A stretch of 64,000 nt of DNA, from contig CAIYRB010000102.1 of the NCBI GenBank assembly GCA_903928445.1, positions 1 through 64,000 of the forward strand, read 5' to 3'. Under the pieces are notes generated by a model, which made no database searches, was not told where the DNA came from, and saw only the letters and a list, made by a program, of their open reading frames with translations. Below are positions 38,614 to 48,322 of this stretch, in pieces. A program made the position numbers and the translations under genes. Every line of letters starts with the position of its first letter. The stretch's first letter is position 1. This DNA is from an uncultured Pseudomonadota bacterium. GTDB taxonomy: Bacteria; Bdellovibrionota_B; Oligoflexia; Oligoflexales; CAIYRB01.

Positions 38614-39435
38614 TCAAGGCGCAGCGCTTACCCGTCTTCGATAACAAATAAATGTTAAGTCATCGGGTTTCGATGGTTGGAATTCCTGGGGGTCAGTCAT
38701 CCGCGACTTTGCCGCCTCGGCTAAATTGCTGGTCATACCAAGCAGAGGCCCGGCGCGGCAGAGTTCAGCGATCTCGTCCATCGACAGGTTGTCAAACAGT
38801 CCGTCGCTGGCGAGGATGACGGTGTCACGCGCCGAGATCTCGACCGGGGTGCCCATCTCGATGTGCATCGACGCTTGACCGATCAGGTTAGAGACTAAAT
38901 GCCGCTCTTCGTGCATCAAGGCGTCCTTCTCCTCGAGCAGGCCAGCTTCGATGGCGTAGCCGACCGGAGAATGCGACATCGTCGCTAGCTTGATCTTGCC
39001 CTTTTGCCCAACCACCATGATCTGCGAGTCGCCGACGTGATAGGTGCGGAGGGTTTGTCCCTGCAGTTGCGCCACGGCCAGCGTGGTGCCTGCGCCGACA
39101 CCGAGGGCCATGACCTCAGCATGCGCTTTCTCAATGCCATCAAGCACCGCCGAACGTAGATCGGTGCCATTCTCGCGCGCCGTGCGCATGGCCTCGTGCA
39201 AGGCATGAATCGTGATCTCAGAGGCTTTGTCGCCATTGGGGAGGCCGCCGGCGCCATCAGCGATGACGAGGATGCCGGAATCCTCATCATAGGGAATGAC
39301 GGCGCAGCAGTCCTCGTTGAGGTCTTCGCTGTCGGGACAGCGGGCGGTGAAGACCGCGGCAAGTCCGACACCCAAGGTGTGTAACTCGCCTTCGACCAGT
39401 TCGCGCCCTGCGTAGAGCAGGTCGCCTAGCTCCAT
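38614..39435 (-). CDS. PP2C-family protein phosphatase
   Basis: DGAGGLPNGDKASEIT, GAGTTLAVAQLQGQTLRTYHVGDSQIMV, ILASDGLFDNLS. Confidence 0.88.
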   Translation of the reverse strand: MELGDLLYAGRELVEGELHTLGVGLAAVFTARCPDSEDLNEDCCAVIPYDEDSGILVIADGAGGLPNGDKASEITIHALHEAMRTARENGTDLRSAVLDGIEKAHAEVMALGVGAGTTLAVAQLQGQTLRTYHVGDSQIMVVGQKGKIKLATMSHSPVGYAIEAGLLEEKDALMHEERHLVSNLIGQASMHIEMGTPVEISARDTVILASDGLFDNLSMDEIAELCRAGPLLGMTSNLAEAAKSRMTDPQEFQPSKPDDLTFICYRRRVSAAP

Positions 39436-40163
39436 GTCATGGTTTCCAGGTAGAGGCGGAGCTCGCCGGCATTGCGAAAGCGCTCGTGAATCGATGCCCG
39501 GCGCATACCGCAGCAGAGGGCTTTCACCGGTGCCGGCAGGGAGGCGTAGGTTTTGCCGCCGCCAAGGGCCTGATGCAGGATATGGATCAAGTCATAGACG
39601 TCGTCGCGGATGCTGTCGCGCTTGGCAGCGAATTCGGGGTTTAAGTCTAGGAGTTTTACCTGAAACCGTAGGCCCTTACGGCGAACCATGATGTGTTCCA
39701 TGGCGAGTTCACCATGCGCCTCGCCGAGGCGGTGGATTTGCTCGACGCCAAGCGCCATGGCGTGCAGCAGATGCAAGCCCTCGAAAGCACCCAAGCGACC
39801 CTGCGGCGCCCTCGCCAAGAAGGCGGTCAGCGTCTCGCCTTGGAAAAAGTCCGAGACCAAAAAGGTCACATCGCGGCCATCCACTGAGATGGTCTCCTGG
39901 GTTCGGTAGTGGACCAGGATGTCGCAGTGACGGAGTTTGTGCATTTTTACGGCACTGGTATTGGCGCAGCGATTTTTCGGGTCGAGTTCGGGCGAGAAGA
40001 ATTTCGCCGTCCGTTCAATCCCGGTGGCTTGCTCACTCAGCATATACAGCTCACCGCTCGAGCTGGCCCCGACCCGTGACAGCACCTCGTACTTGCGGGC
40101 CAGGACCCGCCCGGGGGCGAAATTGTACAGGGAAGGTTCTTTTCTTGCAGCGGGTGCGGTCAT
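39426..40163 (-). CDS. Degenerate Ser/Thr kinase-fold protein (predicted pseudokinase)
   Basis: Kinase-like layout, but the HRD loop reads HGELAMEH, DFG reads DLN and the glycine loop reads GASSSG; overlaps PP2C by 10 nt. Confidence 0.75.
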   Translation of the reverse strand: MTAPAARKEPSLYNFAPGRVLARKYEVLSRVGASSSGELYMLSEQATGIERTAKFFSPELDPKNRCANTSAVKMHKLRHCDILVHYRTQETISVDGRDVTFLVSDFFQGETLTAFLARAPQGRLGAFEGLHLLHAMALGVEQIHRLGEAHGELAMEHIMVRRKGLRFQVKLLDLNPEFAAKRDSIRDDVYDLIHILHQALGGGKTYASLPAPVKALCCGMRRASIHERFRNAGELRLYLETMTWS

Positions 40164-40445
40164 AAATCCTCGGTTGAAACCGGCCTGGACCTACTTGGGG
40201 GTGCACGGGGCGGTGATCAAACCAGCCCAGCCTAGCTCAGCATACCAAGGATGGCGCGGCGGTGGTAGCGGCTTGGGCGTGGCTTGCATGATTCTCCCGG
40301 TGTTTCGGTCAAAGAGCTAGAATATTGACCGCTTTCGCCGCTGAATCGGGCTGGCCCGGGCGGCACCATGGGCTGGATTTTTTGCTGGCGCTGGCATATA
40401 GAACTGTACTCTGAGACGACGATCCCTGACCTCGAAGGAGCGACC

Positions 40446-41444
40446 ATGACTATTCGCATCGGCATCAACGGCTTTGGCCGCATTGGCCGCACGGTTCTGC
40501 GGGCTGTTTTAGCTGATAAAAGCAGTGATTTGCAGATTGTCCACATCAACGACCTGACCGATACGCATACTCTTGCTCACCTTCTCAAGTACGACAGCGT
40601 GCATGGAGTGCTCCCTTTTGACGTCCAAGCCAAAGGCGAAGGCCTTAGCGTCAATGGCCGAGATATCAGCGTGTCGGCCATTAAATCGCCGGCCGAATTG
40701 CCATGGGCCGCGAAAAAGGTCGATCTGGTGTTTGAATGCAGTGGCATCTTCACCGACCGTAAAGATGCCGACCTGCATCTGAAAGCCGGCGCCCCAAAGG
40801 TGCTCATTTCCGCGCCAGCCAAGGGCGAGGACATCACCGTGGTGCTCGGTGTCAACCATGAGCTATTGAAAAAGGAGCACAAGGTCGTCTCCAATGGTAG
40901 CTGCACGACCAACTGCCTGGCACCGGTCGCCAAGGTGCTCAACGACGCCTTTGGCATCAAGCACGGTCTGATGACGACGATCCACTCCTACACTAACGAT
41001 CAGCGCATCCTCGACCTACCGCATAAAGATCTGCGCCGGGCCCGTGCTGCGGCTTTGAGCATGATCCCGACCTCGACCGGCGCGGCGAAGGCCATCGGGC
41101 TCGTCCTTCCGGCCCTGAAAGGCAAGCTGGACGGGCTTTCCATCCGGGTCCCGACGCCCAATGTGTCGCTGGTTGACGTCACCTTTGAAGTCGCCCGCAA
41201 CACCACCAAGGAGGAGGTCAACCAAGCCTTGAAAGCAGCGGCAGCCGGGCCTTTGAAAGGCATTCTTGGCTTTAGCGAAGAGCCGCTGGTCTCGTCCGAC
41301 TTCAATGGCAACCAGCTCTCCTCCATTGTCGATGCTGAGTTGACGACGGTGATGAATGGCAACATGGTCAAGGTCCTATCCTGGTACGATAACGAGACCG
41401 GCTTTAGCTGCCGGATGCTGGATGTCGCCCGGTTGATGGCCTAA
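40446..41444 (+). CDS. gap: Glyceraldehyde-3-phosphate dehydrogenase, type I
   Basis: [60 protein letters not shown] at 40446; ORF track extends to 40368. Confidence 0.96.
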   Translation: MTIRIGINGFGRIGRTVLRAVLADKSSDLQIVHINDLTDTHTLAHLLKYDSVHGVLPFDVQAKGEGLSVNGRDISVSAIKSPAELPWAAKKVDLVFECSGIFTDRKDADLHLKAGAPKVLISAPAKGEDITVVLGVNHELLKKEHKVVSNGSCTTNCLAPVAKVLNDAFGIKHGLMTTIHSYTNDQRILDLPHKDLRRARAAALSMIPTSTGAAKAIGLVLPALKGKLDGLSIRVPTPNVSLVDVTFEVARNTTKEEVNQALKAAAAGPLKGILGFSEEPLVSSDFNGNQLSSIVDAELTTVMNGNMVKVLSWYDNETGFSCRMLDVARLMA

Positions 41445-41495
41445 TGGATTCCATGGCAGCCAGCGCTACTCTAATTCAAGGCGAATAGGTGACGG

Positions 41496-41900
41496 ATGAG
41501 CAAGGACAGTAACAAGTTGGTAACGCTGACCCGTAAGGAAGTCTTGGAGGTGCTGGCTGATACCAAGGATTTGCGCGATCGCGATATCCGCAAAGCCAAT
41601 CTGATCAAGATCGATTTCTCCAATTGCGACCTTCGCGGGACCAATTTTTCGTATTCGAATCTGAAGGATTGTAGCTTCCGCAACGCCGATCTTCGTGGCG
41701 TGTCGCTTTGGAACGCCAATCTCGAGGGTGCTGACTTCACCAATGCCAATCTTGAGGATGCCGATCTCGATTATGCCAAATTGCGTGGTGCGATCTTGTT
41801 TCATGCCAATATCCGTCGAGCGTCCTTGCCGACTGAGCTGATCCCGCGTGAGGATATTCTGGCGTCGGTGGACACGGGCTGCCGGGTGGGCACTAAGTAA
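41496..41900 (+). CDS. Pentapeptide-repeat protein
   Basis: A(D/N)Lxx repeats: NFSYSNLKDCSFRNADLRGVSLWNANLEGADFTNANLEDADLDYAKL. Confidence 0.88.
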   Translation: MSKDSNKLVTLTRKEVLEVLADTKDLRDRDIRKANLIKIDFSNCDLRGTNFSYSNLKDCSFRNADLRGVSLWNANLEGADFTNANLEDADLDYAKLRGAILFHANIRRASLPTELIPREDILASVDTGCRVGTK

Positions 41901-41921
41901 TACTTTGTTTTTAAAGTGTGA

Positions 41922-41956
41922 TGACCAGCGTCGACTTTCTAAGTCGCGTCTGGTCA
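41922..41956. terminator. Candidate bidirectional terminator between convergent genes
   Basis: Imperfect inverted repeat TGACCAGCGTCGACTT/AAGTCGCGTCTGGTCA between convergent CDS. Confidence 0.4.
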
Positions 41957-41967
41957 ACCTTTTATAT

Positions 41968-42789
41968 TCAATTCAGTGCACTGGTCGTGCCAGCACTTGT
42001 CGCTGTGCTGGTGCTGACATTGGCGGCACCAGGATTCGCTGTCAGGTAGCTGCGGAGCTTGGCGGCGTTGGTGTCGCCAGGCTGCGCGGCGATCTGGGTT
42101 GAGTACTTGCTGAGGGCCGCTGCCGCAACTTGGCTGGCGCTTGCATTGCCGGCCGCAGTGCCAGTTGTGCTGTTGCCGGCGAGGAGGGTGGCCGCCGCGC
42201 CCAAATTATTTAAGATCGCATTGGCATCGGCGTCGCTCAGCTTGGCGATGTCGGCAGCGGTAAGCGTTCCTGTATGCAAGGAGTCAAGCGCTTTGGTGTG
42301 CAGCACCATCGATGCCGTCATGTAGATGGCCGTCTTGAACACATCGCCTGGTTGGCGCAGACTCATCGGTATTTGATTATTTAAGATGTTCACGGCTTGA
42401 TCGATATCACTGATCACCAAGGCCGTTGCGTCTGGCATGACGCTAAACAGCGAGGTGATACTGCTAGTCGACGAACTGCTGTCGAGCAAGCCGGCGCCGG
42501 ATTCGGCAAACTTACTGCCGAGAACCAGCGGATCAACCCCAGCCCTAGAAGCATAGGCCGTCGCTAGGATCGACAGGTATTGTGCGTTGGCTGGATCCTT
42601 CACCAGAGCGCTTTCGAGGATACTGATCGCTGAGTCGGGATCGTTCTTTTCTAGCGCCAGAGTTGCATCTTCAGCCGGATCCTTTTTAACTCCGCTTTTA
42701 AATAGATTCCTGCCACAAGACAGCTGGCTTGCGAGGAGCATCGTCACCAGGCTGTAGAGGGTCCAATGGTGAGCTGTGCGGTGATTCAT
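41968..42789 (-). CDS. Hypothetical TPR-like lipoprotein
   Basis: Lipobox ASQLSC; ATG at 42789 with GAGGAGG RBS; helical TPR-like N-terminal half. Confidence 0.65.
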   Translation of the reverse strand: MNHRTAHHWTLYSLVTMLLASQLSCGRNLFKSGVKKDPAEDATLALEKNDPDSAISILESALVKDPANAQYLSILATAYASRAGVDPLVLGSKFAESGAGLLDSSSSTSSITSLFSVMPDATALVISDIDQAVNILNNQIPMSLRQPGDVFKTAIYMTASMVLHTKALDSLHTGTLTAADIAKLSDADANAILNNLGAAATLLAGNSTTGTAAGNASASQVAAAALSKYSTQIAAQPGDTNAAKLRSYLTANPGAANVSTSTATSAGTTSALN

Positions 42790-42800
42790 AATCGACCTCC

Positions 42801-43907
42801 TCAAAAGCCCATGCGCAGGCGTAACATATAGCGTTGATCTGGCCGGGTACCAACACGGTCGCCGACTTCTTCGGTGTACATGCCCAGGTCTAGCCGGACA
42901 AAGTAGATGTCTGCGTAGAGGCCTGCGGTAGGGTAGCCTTCATTGACGCCGGCAGTGACACCGACGGTGTCTAAGACGCTTATTTCGGTGCCAATGTGGG
43001 TTTTTTGTCGTGGGTCTTTGATAGCTGCGCTGGCGATATCATGATAATCAAAAAGAAGTTTGATGTGGCTGAATTTGGTACCTGGTTCGATCGAAACACC
43101 GGCGTTGATCGTCTGCTTCAAACCGAGATCGAGAGTCGACGCTTTTCCAGACTGGACGTGTGTGTCGCCAACATCGTTGACGGTTAGGCCGAAGCTCGGA
43201 TTGATGCGCCCGCCGCCGCGGAACATCATGCCGACGTCGGCGCCCATTCCGGTGCCGGTCGCAATAAAGTTGTTTTTATCCTTCAAGCGATCTTTGAGGG
43301 TGTCCACGTCAGCAGCGCTGGCACTGATATCACCGCGACCACGCTGGAGGTATTTAGCGGTGACCCCAACCATGAAGTGGTCGCTAAAGAGCTTATCGGC
43401 GACCGTGAAGGTCAGACCTAGGGTTTCATCGGCGCTAGCGTGAACGGCCTCTAGACCGCCAGCCTTCGGGTCGTCAAAGGCCAAAAAATCGGCGTGGCTC
43501 GTGGCGACGACGCCAACGGCGGCGCGGCGAAGGATCAGGCCGCTGAACTCGGAAACGCCGATATGAGCGGGCTTGCCGATGCTTTCCTTGACCGTGTCGA
43601 CGGCATTCGAGCTGGAGGAGTTGCTCGCTTGGGTCACGATGTCACGAGTGTTTTTTGATACCTCGATCATCGGCGAGGCGAGGACGGTACGCTTGTAAAT
43701 GCCAGTACCCTGAGCGATGCCCGCTGGATTATAAAAAATAGCGTCTTCATCATCCGCGCTGGCAATGCCGGTATCGCCGCGACCGAGAAAATAGGCGCTG
43801 CGATAGACACTGCTAGACGTCTGCGTGTCCGCGGCCGCGACCGGTGCGCCAAGCACTTGCAGCAGCAAGCATGCAAGCAGGTAGATTGGTGTTTTCGCGT
43901 GACCCAT
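42801..43907 (-). CDS. Outer-membrane beta-barrel protein (PorV/FadL-like)
   Basis: Signal peptide; RSAYFLGRGDTGIASADDEDAIFYNPAGIA, C-terminal MLRLRMGF. Confidence 0.65.
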   Translation of the reverse strand: MGHAKTPIYLLACLLLQVLGAPVAAADTQTSSSVYRSAYFLGRGDTGIASADDEDAIFYNPAGIAQGTGIYKRTVLASPMIEVSKNTRDIVTQASNSSSSNAVDTVKESIGKPAHIGVSEFSGLILRRAAVGVVATSHADFLAFDDPKAGGLEAVHASADETLGLTFTVADKLFSDHFMVGVTAKYLQRGRGDISASAADVDTLKDRLKDKNNFIATGTGMGADVGMMFRGGGRINPSFGLTVNDVGDTHVQSGKASTLDLGLKQTINAGVSIEPGTKFSHIKLLFDYHDIASAAIKDPRQKTHIGTEISVLDTVGVTAGVNEGYPTAGLYADIYFVRLDLGMYTEEVGDRVGTRPDQRYMLRLRMGF

Positions 43908-44208
43908 GCCTAGACCCTCGTGGCACCGCATGTGGTGCTTTTGCTTTCTATCGGCGGATCAACAAAAAACCTTTGCTTCTAGGTGAAAAATTTATTGTTT
44001 ATAGCTGGTTAACGGCGGGGACTGGTGCTGTATGGCACCGGACGCTGCCGAGTCGCTCCGCTCCGCTCGGGCTGTCATATTCAGTGCAGAAAAATGTCGT
44101 CGGTGCACAATCGAGGTATACAATGAACCTTTTGCCTTAAAATCATTCAATTAAATTCGACAATTATATGGGAATTAAAAAAAATGCGAAAAGGACTAAA
44201 CTTTTTTT

Positions 44209-45267
44209 ATGATTTTGCCGATAAGCGGCTTAGGTGTAACTCTAACCGGGGGTTTCTTCGTGGCTCATCCTATCCAGAACGGTCTTCCTTGGCTCAAGCA
44301 TACGAGCATTGCAGCGACGTTTTTGCTGCTTGCAGCCTGCGGAAGTCAATCTAATGATAAGCAACCCCCTCCCGCGAAGGCTGCGATTTCCAGCGGGACG
44401 CCGAGTGCCGATGCCTGTGCTGCCGGTAACAGCCTCGATTTAACCGGCGCGCAGGTTACCTACTCCGGGGATATTCAACCGCTCATTCAAGCCTCGTGCG
44501 CTAACTGCCATGCTGCTGGTAAGACGAGGCCTGACCTCTCGTCGCCAACCGCCGTGGCCAGTGCTCAAGCTGCTGTGGTCGCATCCGTGGTCGCCACGAC
44601 GATGCCTCAGGGCGGGAAGCTCTCGGCAGCTCAGAAAGCTCTCTTTCAGAGTTGGCAAGACGGCGGTTACTTGATGAGCCCAACCGCCACTGGGGCGGCC
44701 ACAACAGCTCCCGCCGCTGGGACTGGCGCAACTGCTTCCACTCCTACGGGTACATCTGCTGGCTCTACGATCGCGGCTGGGGCTCCAGGGGTGGCGGGAA
44801 CTCCCTCGACCACTGGTGATGCTTCCGCCAATGCGGCCCCGAGCAACTCTGCGGCGAGCGCTGGCTCGGCTTGCCCGAAATCCGTTACAGCTCCGGCACC
44901 GATTGCTGCCGTGACGCCTCCCACTATTGTGGCGACTCCGCCAGCCACGACTCTGCCTGATCCAACGGCAGGTGCAAACAACACGGCTGCGGGTGGTTTA
45001 GGCGGGTTGGCTGGTGGCTTGGGCGGCTTGGGTGGCTTGGGCGGCTTAACCAGCGGCTTGGGTGGCTTGGGTGGCTTAACCAGCGGCTTGGGTGGTTTGA
45101 GCGGCTTAACCAGCGGCTTGGGTGGCTTGAGCGGTCTCACAGGCCTACTCGGCGGTGGCGGGGCGGGCGGTTTGCTGTCGGGTCTCACTGGGCTCCTTAA
45201 TCCAGGTGCGGCGACGCCAACGACGACGACGCCAACGACGACGACGCCAACGACGACGACTCCTTAA
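44209..45267 (+). CDS. Lipoprotein with a single heme motif and Gly/Leu-rich and Thr/Pro repeat tail
   Basis: Lipobox LLLAAC; CANCH; GGLGGLTSGLGG repeats and TTTTP repeats. Confidence 0.7.
   Translation: MILPISGLGVTLTGGFFVAHPIQNGLPWLKHTSIAATFLLLAACGSQSNDKQPPPAKAAISSGTPSADACAAGNSLDLTGAQVTYSGDIQPLIQASCANCHAAGKTRPDLSSPTAVASAQAAVVASVVATTMPQGGKLSAAQKALFQSWQDGGYLMSPTATGAATTAPAAGTGATASTPTGTSAGSTIAAGAPGVAGTPSTTGDASANAAPSNSAASAGSACPKSVTAPAPIAAVTPPTIVATPPATTLPDPTAGANNTAAGGLGGLAGGLGGLGGLGGLTSGLGGLGGLTSGLGGLSGLTSGLGGLSGLTGLLGGGGAGGLLSGLTGLLNPGAATPTTTTPTTTTPTTTTP
45041..45130 (+). repeat. Three 30-bp tandem coding repeats (LTSGLGGLSG)
   Basis: Period-30 units starting at 45041, 45071 and 45101 (gcggcttaaccagcggcttgggtggcttg). 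Confidence 0.9.
45214..45265 (+). repeat. 15-bp tandem coding repeats (TPTTT)
   Basis: acgccaacgacgacg repeated three times plus a partial copy. Confidence 0.9.
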
Positions 45268-45285
45268 CTACTTTGCTGATGCTCT

Positions 45286-45330
45286 AAATCGCCTTGTTTC
45301 CTCACCATGGGAAACAAGGCGATTTCTTTT
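45286..45330 (+). terminator. Rho-independent terminator
   Basis: AAATCGCCTTGTTTCC/GGGAAACAAGGCGATTT long stem followed by a T-rich run. Confidence 0.85.
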
Positions 45331-45421
45331 GTCGCTGTTTCGCGGCAAGGCTATGTGAGCTTGCGGCCGTCGATTTGAAAATTTGGGACGCAGTGGGCTA
45401 GCTTGTTTTAGGGCCAATGGT

Positions 45422-46318
45422 CTAAAACGAGATGCCGACATCAAATCCATAGATCCCAGCGGCTTTGCCGACGATACCGCCAAGCACCGGGCGAATCGAG
45501 GCTTCAATGATCATCGAGACATCCGAGGTGCGCATAATGGCATAGCCGAGATTGGCGCCGAGCGAGAAGCCCGAATAGTACATCGAGTGGCCGTCGGCCC
45601 GCGTCTGCGCGGTGTGCGCACGATGCAAGACGCCGAGTCCGGCATCGATGCCAATAAAAGGAGTCTGTTTGGCGGCGCTGAGGTAGTAGTCGAGGCCGAG
45701 CCCAGCGGCCGCGCTGGCCATCTGCGAGTTGCCTGGTGCCCAGTTGAAATCGCTAAACAGTCGAGGTGCTAGGTGTTCCCCTTCCCAGGTGTAGGCGGCT
45801 TTGACATGATAGAGGAGGTTGGAGCTGCCGAGGCCGTAGCCCCAAGCCGGGCCAAAGGCGACTAGCACGCGTTTGACCGTTTGGCGGCGGGCGGTTCCTG
45901 CCGTGACTTCATCCTTGGTGACGTCGTCCACCGTGTCCTCCGTACTCGCTGGCTGTTCCTTTAGTACCGCATTGACGAGTCGTCTCGTGCCGACATCCAG
46001 CTCGTCCTCACTGGCGATCTTGAAGCTATCCTCATACGGCTCGGTACCTTTGGCGCGCTTTTCCAGGACGAGGAGATAGCCGCTGCCGATCTTGGAGATG
46101 GTCGGTCGCAGAGTGATGTCGGCTTTCGCCTTGGGGTTGCTAACGACGCGCAGCTTGGCTTGGGTTGCGGCAAGGCGCAGCAGCTCTGCGTAGGTCTCGA
46201 CGACCGCGGGGCTCACGCCGATCCCTTTGGGTGTGAGGATCTTGGCGGTCTCGCTGCGACCTATCGCAGCATGGAACAGACAGCCCAGGATAAGCAGGAA
46301 GGCGTAGCGGCGTTGCAT
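45422..46318 (-). CDS. Hypothetical secreted/outer-membrane protein
   Basis: Signal peptide MQRRYAFLLILGCLFHAAIG; barrel-like C-terminal half (YYSGFSLGANLGYAIM...GFDVGISF). Confidence 0.6.
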   Translation of the reverse strand: MQRRYAFLLILGCLFHAAIGRSETAKILTPKGIGVSPAVVETYAELLRLAATQAKLRVVSNPKAKADITLRPTISKIGSGYLLVLEKRAKGTEPYEDSFKIASEDELDVGTRRLVNAVLKEQPASTEDTVDDVTKDEVTAGTARRQTVKRVLVAFGPAWGYGLGSSNLLYHVKAAYTWEGEHLAPRLFSDFNWAPGNSQMASAAAGLGLDYYLSAAKQTPFIGIDAGLGVLHRAHTAQTRADGHSMYYSGFSLGANLGYAIMRTSDVSMIIEASIRPVLGGIVGKAAGIYGFDVGISF

Positions 46319-46750
46319 AGGGACTCCTTGAGTTGCCAAGATTATAGCAAAGCTGCGTCTGACTGGACATTTTTTGCACGCTCCGCAGGGATTCAGCGGT
46401 TAGCTGAATTTGATTGCCGAGCTATGAGGGTTTGAGCAGTTTCTTCAACAGCAGGGACCACTCACTTTGGTGTTTAAGGTCTGGTCAGCGACTAACATTT
46501 AACAGGTGCCTCAAGCCTGTACCTACCTGCCTGTTTTACCTGGATTTAGTGTAAAATCACCGACGCTTTAAGCAATGGTGCCGTCTAATCTGTAACCAGC
46601 ACTCACCTTCGCTTGCTTGGCTAAGCACCGAGGATTGTTGGCAGGAAAGTTGGCACGCTCCTCGCATGACTATCCTCAACTATTCGCTTCCCACTGTAGA
46701 TCAATCGTTGCCTGACGCGGTTTAATCAATGAACTCTTCCGGAGGATTCA

Positions 46751-47584
46751 ATGAAAGCAATGATCAAGCTACCTGTGGCTTTTGGTGTCAACAAGGCCGT
46801 GACGGCAAGCGTACTTTCCGCAGCGCTATTTATGCAAGCGTGCAGCGTGGCGACCGATCACAACAGCTTGACTCAAAGCGTGGCGACAGCACCATTGGTG
46901 GTTAGCACCGAGCAGTTTAGTGCGCATTTAGCTTCATTAGCAGATCCGGCCCATAAAGACCTACTGGCTCAGGCCATGTTGGCGCCAGCCTCGTCGGTAT
47001 TTAATGTAGCTGCGACGGCAAAACTTCCCGAAACCATCGTCCTTGGCGGGCACACCTTTAAGACCAGTCAACTGCTTGGCGCTAACCATGCGGCGCAGAA
47101 GCACCTTGGCTCGCAATACGCATCGGTCGGCGATTTTACCTCCGCCTACGGCATGAAGCCGCTGAAGAAGTTCTCTGCGGCGGAACTACAGCAGGCGTTT
47201 GACGCTTTAGATGTCGCGTACAACCAAGGTGGTTTAGAGTCCCTAAATGAATCGTCAGGCAAGTCTCTTGGCCTAAATTCCATAGGTGGCTGCGCTGGTT
47301 CTTCCGGTGCACTCGCTGCAGCATCGATCGGAGCTGCTGTGGCGTGCGGAGTGGGTGCGGTGTTTACGTTTGGGCTTTCCTGTGTGGCTGGTTTGATATC
47401 AGTGGGGGCGGCTACCGGCAATGTTGCCGGGAACTGTACTGGCCTGAAGAAAAATGAAAAACCTAAAAATCCGGCGGAAGCTGCATCAATGGCTGCCAAA
47501 GCTGCTACGGAAGCTTCTGAAGCGGCTAAGAAGGCTTCTGTTGCCGCCGAAGCCGTGGCGACTAGCACTGGGGCTGGGACCTGA
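46751..47584 (+). CDS. Hypothetical lipoprotein
   Basis: ATG preceded by GGAGG; lipobox LFMQAC; Ala/Lys-rich C-terminus. Confidence 0.65.
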   Translation: MKAMIKLPVAFGVNKAVTASVLSAALFMQACSVATDHNSLTQSVATAPLVVSTEQFSAHLASLADPAHKDLLAQAMLAPASSVFNVAATAKLPETIVLGGHTFKTSQLLGANHAAQKHLGSQYASVGDFTSAYGMKPLKKFSAAELQQAFDALDVAYNQGGLESLNESSGKSLGLNSIGGCAGSSGALAAASIGAAVACGVGAVFTFGLSCVAGLISVGAATGNVAGNCTGLKKNEKPKNPAEAASMAAKAATEASEAAKKASVAAEAVATSTGAGT

Positions 47585-47616
47585 AGACTGTGTTCCGTAT
47601 AAATTCGTAAATTTAT

Positions 47617-47652
47617 GCAACGGTGGCTCAAACATGTTTGAGCCACCGTTGC
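47617..47652. terminator. Perfect 36-bp palindrome, likely 3' hairpin/terminator
   Basis: GCAACGGTGGCTCAAACA/TGTTTGAGCCACCGTTGC immediately after the 46751-47584 CDS. Confidence 0.7.
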
Positions 47653-47721
47653 TGCTTTATGAGCTCAATGGATCTGAAATCCGAAGGTCGAGCCTCTGGA
47701 CCCGAAAGCCGATGCCCCAAA

Positions 47722-47802
47722 CCCCATTCCATTGATCTCGCTGGAATAATATGCACGTCTGTTTCAATGGAATGGGGATCCGCTGCGCTGGGATGGGGTT
47801 TG
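47722..47802. other. Inverted repeat set with mutually exclusive pairing
   Basis: CCCCATTCCATTGA (47722-47735) pairs with TCAATGGAATGGGG (47764-47777); overlapping CAAACCCCAT (47718-47727) can instead pair with ATGGGGTTTG (47793-47802). Confidence 0.55.
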
Positions 47803-48045
47803 AGGGATCGGGGGCTAGGGCGCCCGGGTTTGCGGGGCGCGGGGAAAAAGGAAAAAAGGGGCCCCTCGCGGGACCCCCAAGCTCTGACCACCTAAGGTGA
47901 AAATTTTTGGAAAGGATAGATTTGGATTGGACAGTACATGCAGTGCTAACAGAAACGGGCGAGACTAAAAAATGCAGCGGTAGAGCTTTTTTCGGTAAAC
48001 TTGTAAACCAACCTTAAACCAACACGACTAAGACCTTTCTAAGCG

Positions 48046-48121
48046 CCGATTCCGACGTTCTGTTTATAGATCTGCAATAGCGATGCCAACATTCGCAAAT
48101 CTATGGCGCCGGCGGAATCGG
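48046..48121. other. Nested hairpin, candidate structured RNA
   Basis: Outer CCGATTCCG/CGGAATCGG (48046-48054/48113-48121); inner ATAGATCTGC/GCAAATCTAT (48066-48075/48095-48104). Confidence 0.45.
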
Positions 48122-48322
48122 ACAGGCCTTGAACAGCTAAGATCCCAAAAATACAGGATTACTTATCTATCCCAGTCAGTCTGTGGTCGTTCCTGGTCTC
48201 AGCCACGTTTTGTACAATTATCAGTCAACACTGTCAATCTTTAAAACAAAATTTAGTAACTGGCCAAATGGCCAAAGAATTATATTGAAATATCATATAA
48301 TTCCATACTGTCATAATAATCG

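Noticed and set aside
38685-38697. GGGGTCAGTCA match inside the PP2C gene
   Set aside because: Only 11 bp, lies in a coding region (MTDPQEF), no partner repeat; likely chance
44667-45188. Minus-strand Pro/Lys-rich ORF (KPPKPPKPL repeats)
   Set aside because: Antisense of the Gly-rich repeats; no start context or homology signal
47628-47891. Overlapping small ORFs (47623-47895 plus, 47628-47891 minus) in the structured intergenic region
   Set aside because: Composition driven by inverted repeats and GC-rich tract; no RBS or plausible fold
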